NCBI GenBank assembly: GCA_021791235.1
Contig: JAJYXA010000008.1
Coordinates: 1-6,610 of the forward strand
Direction: 5' to 3'
Origin: Pseudomonadota bacterium
GTDB lineage: Bacteria > Pseudomonadota > Gammaproteobacteria > Burkholderiales > Thiobacillaceae
Length of the DNA stretch: 6,610 bases
Of the stretch, positions 5,342 to 6,610 are shown piece after piece. Position 1 is the first letter of the stretch; each line of letters begins with the position of its first letter. The notes beneath the pieces were generated by a model. The model saw only the letters and a program-made list of their open reading frames with translations. It did no database searches and was not told the DNA's origin. The position numbers and the translations under genes were made by a program.

Positions 5342-6610
5342 TTGAATACCAGATCAGTATGGCGCCATATCCTGAAGGTGCGGGAGGTTCTTCCAGCATT
5401 GGCAGCCCTTGTCTTGCTGGGGGTGTGGTCTTCTCCCAGCTTCGCACTCCCGGCTTTCGCCCGCCAGACCGGGCAAAACTGCCTGGCCTGTCACGCAGGC
5501 GGCCAGTTCCCGGAACTGACCCCCTACGGGCGACTGTTCAAGCTTACCGGCTATACGCTGGGAAGCCGCTCCATCCCGCTATCGGTGATGGCGGTGATCG
5601 ACTACACGAACGTCCGCAACCCCAAGGACTCCACCGGGGTGAAGGACAGCACGGACTTCTACAAGAACGGCAAGCCGATCTTTGACGTGGGCAGCGTCTT
5701 TCTTGCCGGCAAGATCACCGACAACCTCGGCGTGTTCGCGCAGGCGACCTACGCGAACTACGACCATCAGAAAACACCTGGCGTCGGTCCCTATGAGGGC
5801 TACTTCGCCCCGGACAATACGGAACTGCGCTACGCGGACCGTTTCATCTCGCCCGGAAACGACCTGATCGTCGGCGCCTTCGCCAACAACAATCCGAGCA
5901 TGCAGGATGTGTGGAACAGCTCGTCGGCCTGGGGCTATCCCTACGTCAGCCCGACGTTTGCCCTGGGCGCGCCTGCGGCGCCACTTTTGGACGGCGGCCT
6001 TGCCCAGAATGCGGTAGGCACCGGTGTCTATGCCTACTGGAACAAGAGCCTGTATGGCGAACTGTCGGTGTACAAGACAGCCAATGGCCCCTTCGGATTC
6101 CTGCACCCTGGGGACAATTCCGGCATCGCGAGGATCAAGGACGGCGCGCCCTACTGGCGACTTGCCTACACAAAAGAAGTGGGGCCGCATAACTTCATGG
6201 TTGGAACTTCCGGTTTGTCTGCTGAGATTTATGAGAACAACGACACGACGCAGCCCACCGACCGTTACCGCGATTACGGGCTGGATGCGCAATACCAGTA
6301 CATCCTCGATCCGCACACGGTCACGGCCCACATCAGCTACATCCACGAAAACACGAAGTGGGGCGATCCCGTTGCACTCGGCTACGACAATGCGAGCGAC
6401 ACCGTCAAGCAGCTCAAGATCAAGGGCGCCTACGTCTACAACGCCAGGTATGGCGCCAGCCTGGCCTACCAGCAGACCACCGGCTCGACTGATGCCGGCT
6501 TTTTCGGCGGACCGGGCGAGATCACCGGGAACCTCAACGGCAGCCCCGACACGACCGTCTGGGTTCCCGAGCTGTTCTGGACGCCCATGCAGTACATCCG
6601 CGTCGGCGCC
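5342..6610 (+). CDS. Secreted monoheme cytochrome fused to a probable outer-membrane beta-barrel (Cyc2-like), 3' partial
   Basis: The frame is open for 423 codons to the window edge. Residues 1-35 form a signal peptide: basic n-region, hydrophobic core around LAALVLLGVW, probable cleavage after SFA (A35). The mature start reads LPAFARQTG and leads into one c-type heme motif, CLACH (C47-H51), then FPELTPYGRLFKLTGYT (56-72). No second CxxCH is visible. The remaining ~350 residues show alternating aromatic/hydrophobic and polar residues with Gly/Asn/Asp-rich turns, many Tyr/Trp and no hydrophobic helix, as in outer-membrane beta-barrels. A short heme segment plus barrel is the architecture of porin-cytochrome fusions such as the iron oxidase Cyc2. 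The heme-flanking motif resembles that family, but I cannot separate true Cyc2 from related 'cytochrome c' barrels of unknown role. The start is TTG 5342 with GGGGAG; ATG 5327 is the alternative. Probably only the last strands are missing. Confidence 0.75.
   Translation, partial: MNTRSVWRHILKVREVLPALAALVLLGVWSSPSFALPAFARQTGQNCLACHAGGQFPELTPYGRLFKLTGYTLGSRSIPLSVMAVIDYTNVRNPKDSTGVKDSTDFYKNGKPIFDVGSVFLAGKITDNLGVFAQATYANYDHQKTPGVGPYEGYFAPDNTELRYADRFISPGNDLIVGAFANNNPSMQDVWNSSSAWGYPYVSPTFALGAPAAPLLDGGLAQNAVGTGVYAYWNKSLYGELSVYKTANGPFGFLHPGDNSGIARIKDGAPYWRLAYTKEVGPHNFMVGTSGLSAEIYENNDTTQPTDRYRDYGLDAQYQYILDPHTVTAHISYIHENTKWGDPVALGYDNASDTVKQLKIKGAYVYNARYGASLAYQQTTGSTDAGFFGGPGEITGNLNGSPDTTVWVPELFWTPMQYIRVGA

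Noticed and set aside
5579..6346. A 255-codon minus-strand frame opposite the cytochrome gene
   Set aside because: It is the Val/Arg/Gly-rich antisense of a signal-peptide plus heme-motif gene and has no independent support.

Overview
The window looks like chromosomal DNA from a chemolithotrophic, sulfur-metabolising proteobacterium, most probably a betaproteobacterium. The main evidence is GC-rich codon use in three of the genes, a sulfide:quinone oxidoreductase very like the acidithiobacilli/betaproteobacterial enzymes, a FisR-type sigma-54 activator, and an exported monoheme cytochrome that appears fused to a beta-barrel. The organism call is inference; no rRNA or tRNA is present.

Layout: (1) 1-126 is the left end of an IS3-family insertion sequence running off the window on the minus strand. 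(2) 124-1908, minus strand, is an AAA_13/RloC-like ABC ATPase with a CxxC zinc-hook motif. The IS cuts it just after its Walker B/D-loop, and the terminal TGA of the IS serves as its stop codon. This gene is visibly less GC-rich than the rest and looks like an acquired defence-type gene that has been broken. (3) 1909-2318 carries no convincing gene. (4) 2319-3656, minus strand, encodes a sigma-54-dependent activator whose N-terminal PAS-like domain has three cysteines spaced as reported for the sulfane-sulfur sensor FisR. (5) The divergent intergenic region holds a perfect 11-bp dyad and a consensus-like -24/-12 promoter. (6) 3773-5041, plus strand, encodes SQR with all three redox cysteines, followed by a strong intrinsic terminator. 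(7) 5089-5341 is an AT-rich control region built around a roughly 50-bp module present twice in tandem. (8) 5342 to the window end, plus strand, encodes a secreted CLACH-heme protein followed by a probable outer-membrane beta-barrel, resembling porin-cytochrome fusions of the Cyc2 type.

Working model: sulfide is oxidised by SQR, the resulting sulfane sulfur activates FisR, and FisR bound at the dyad drives RNA polymerase-sigma-54 at the sqr promoter. The porin-cytochrome is a separate transcription unit with its own repeat-rich control region. It may be an extracellular electron-uptake protein, which would put two possible lithotrophic electron-entry routes side by side. The ATPase/IS block is unrelated to this metabolism.
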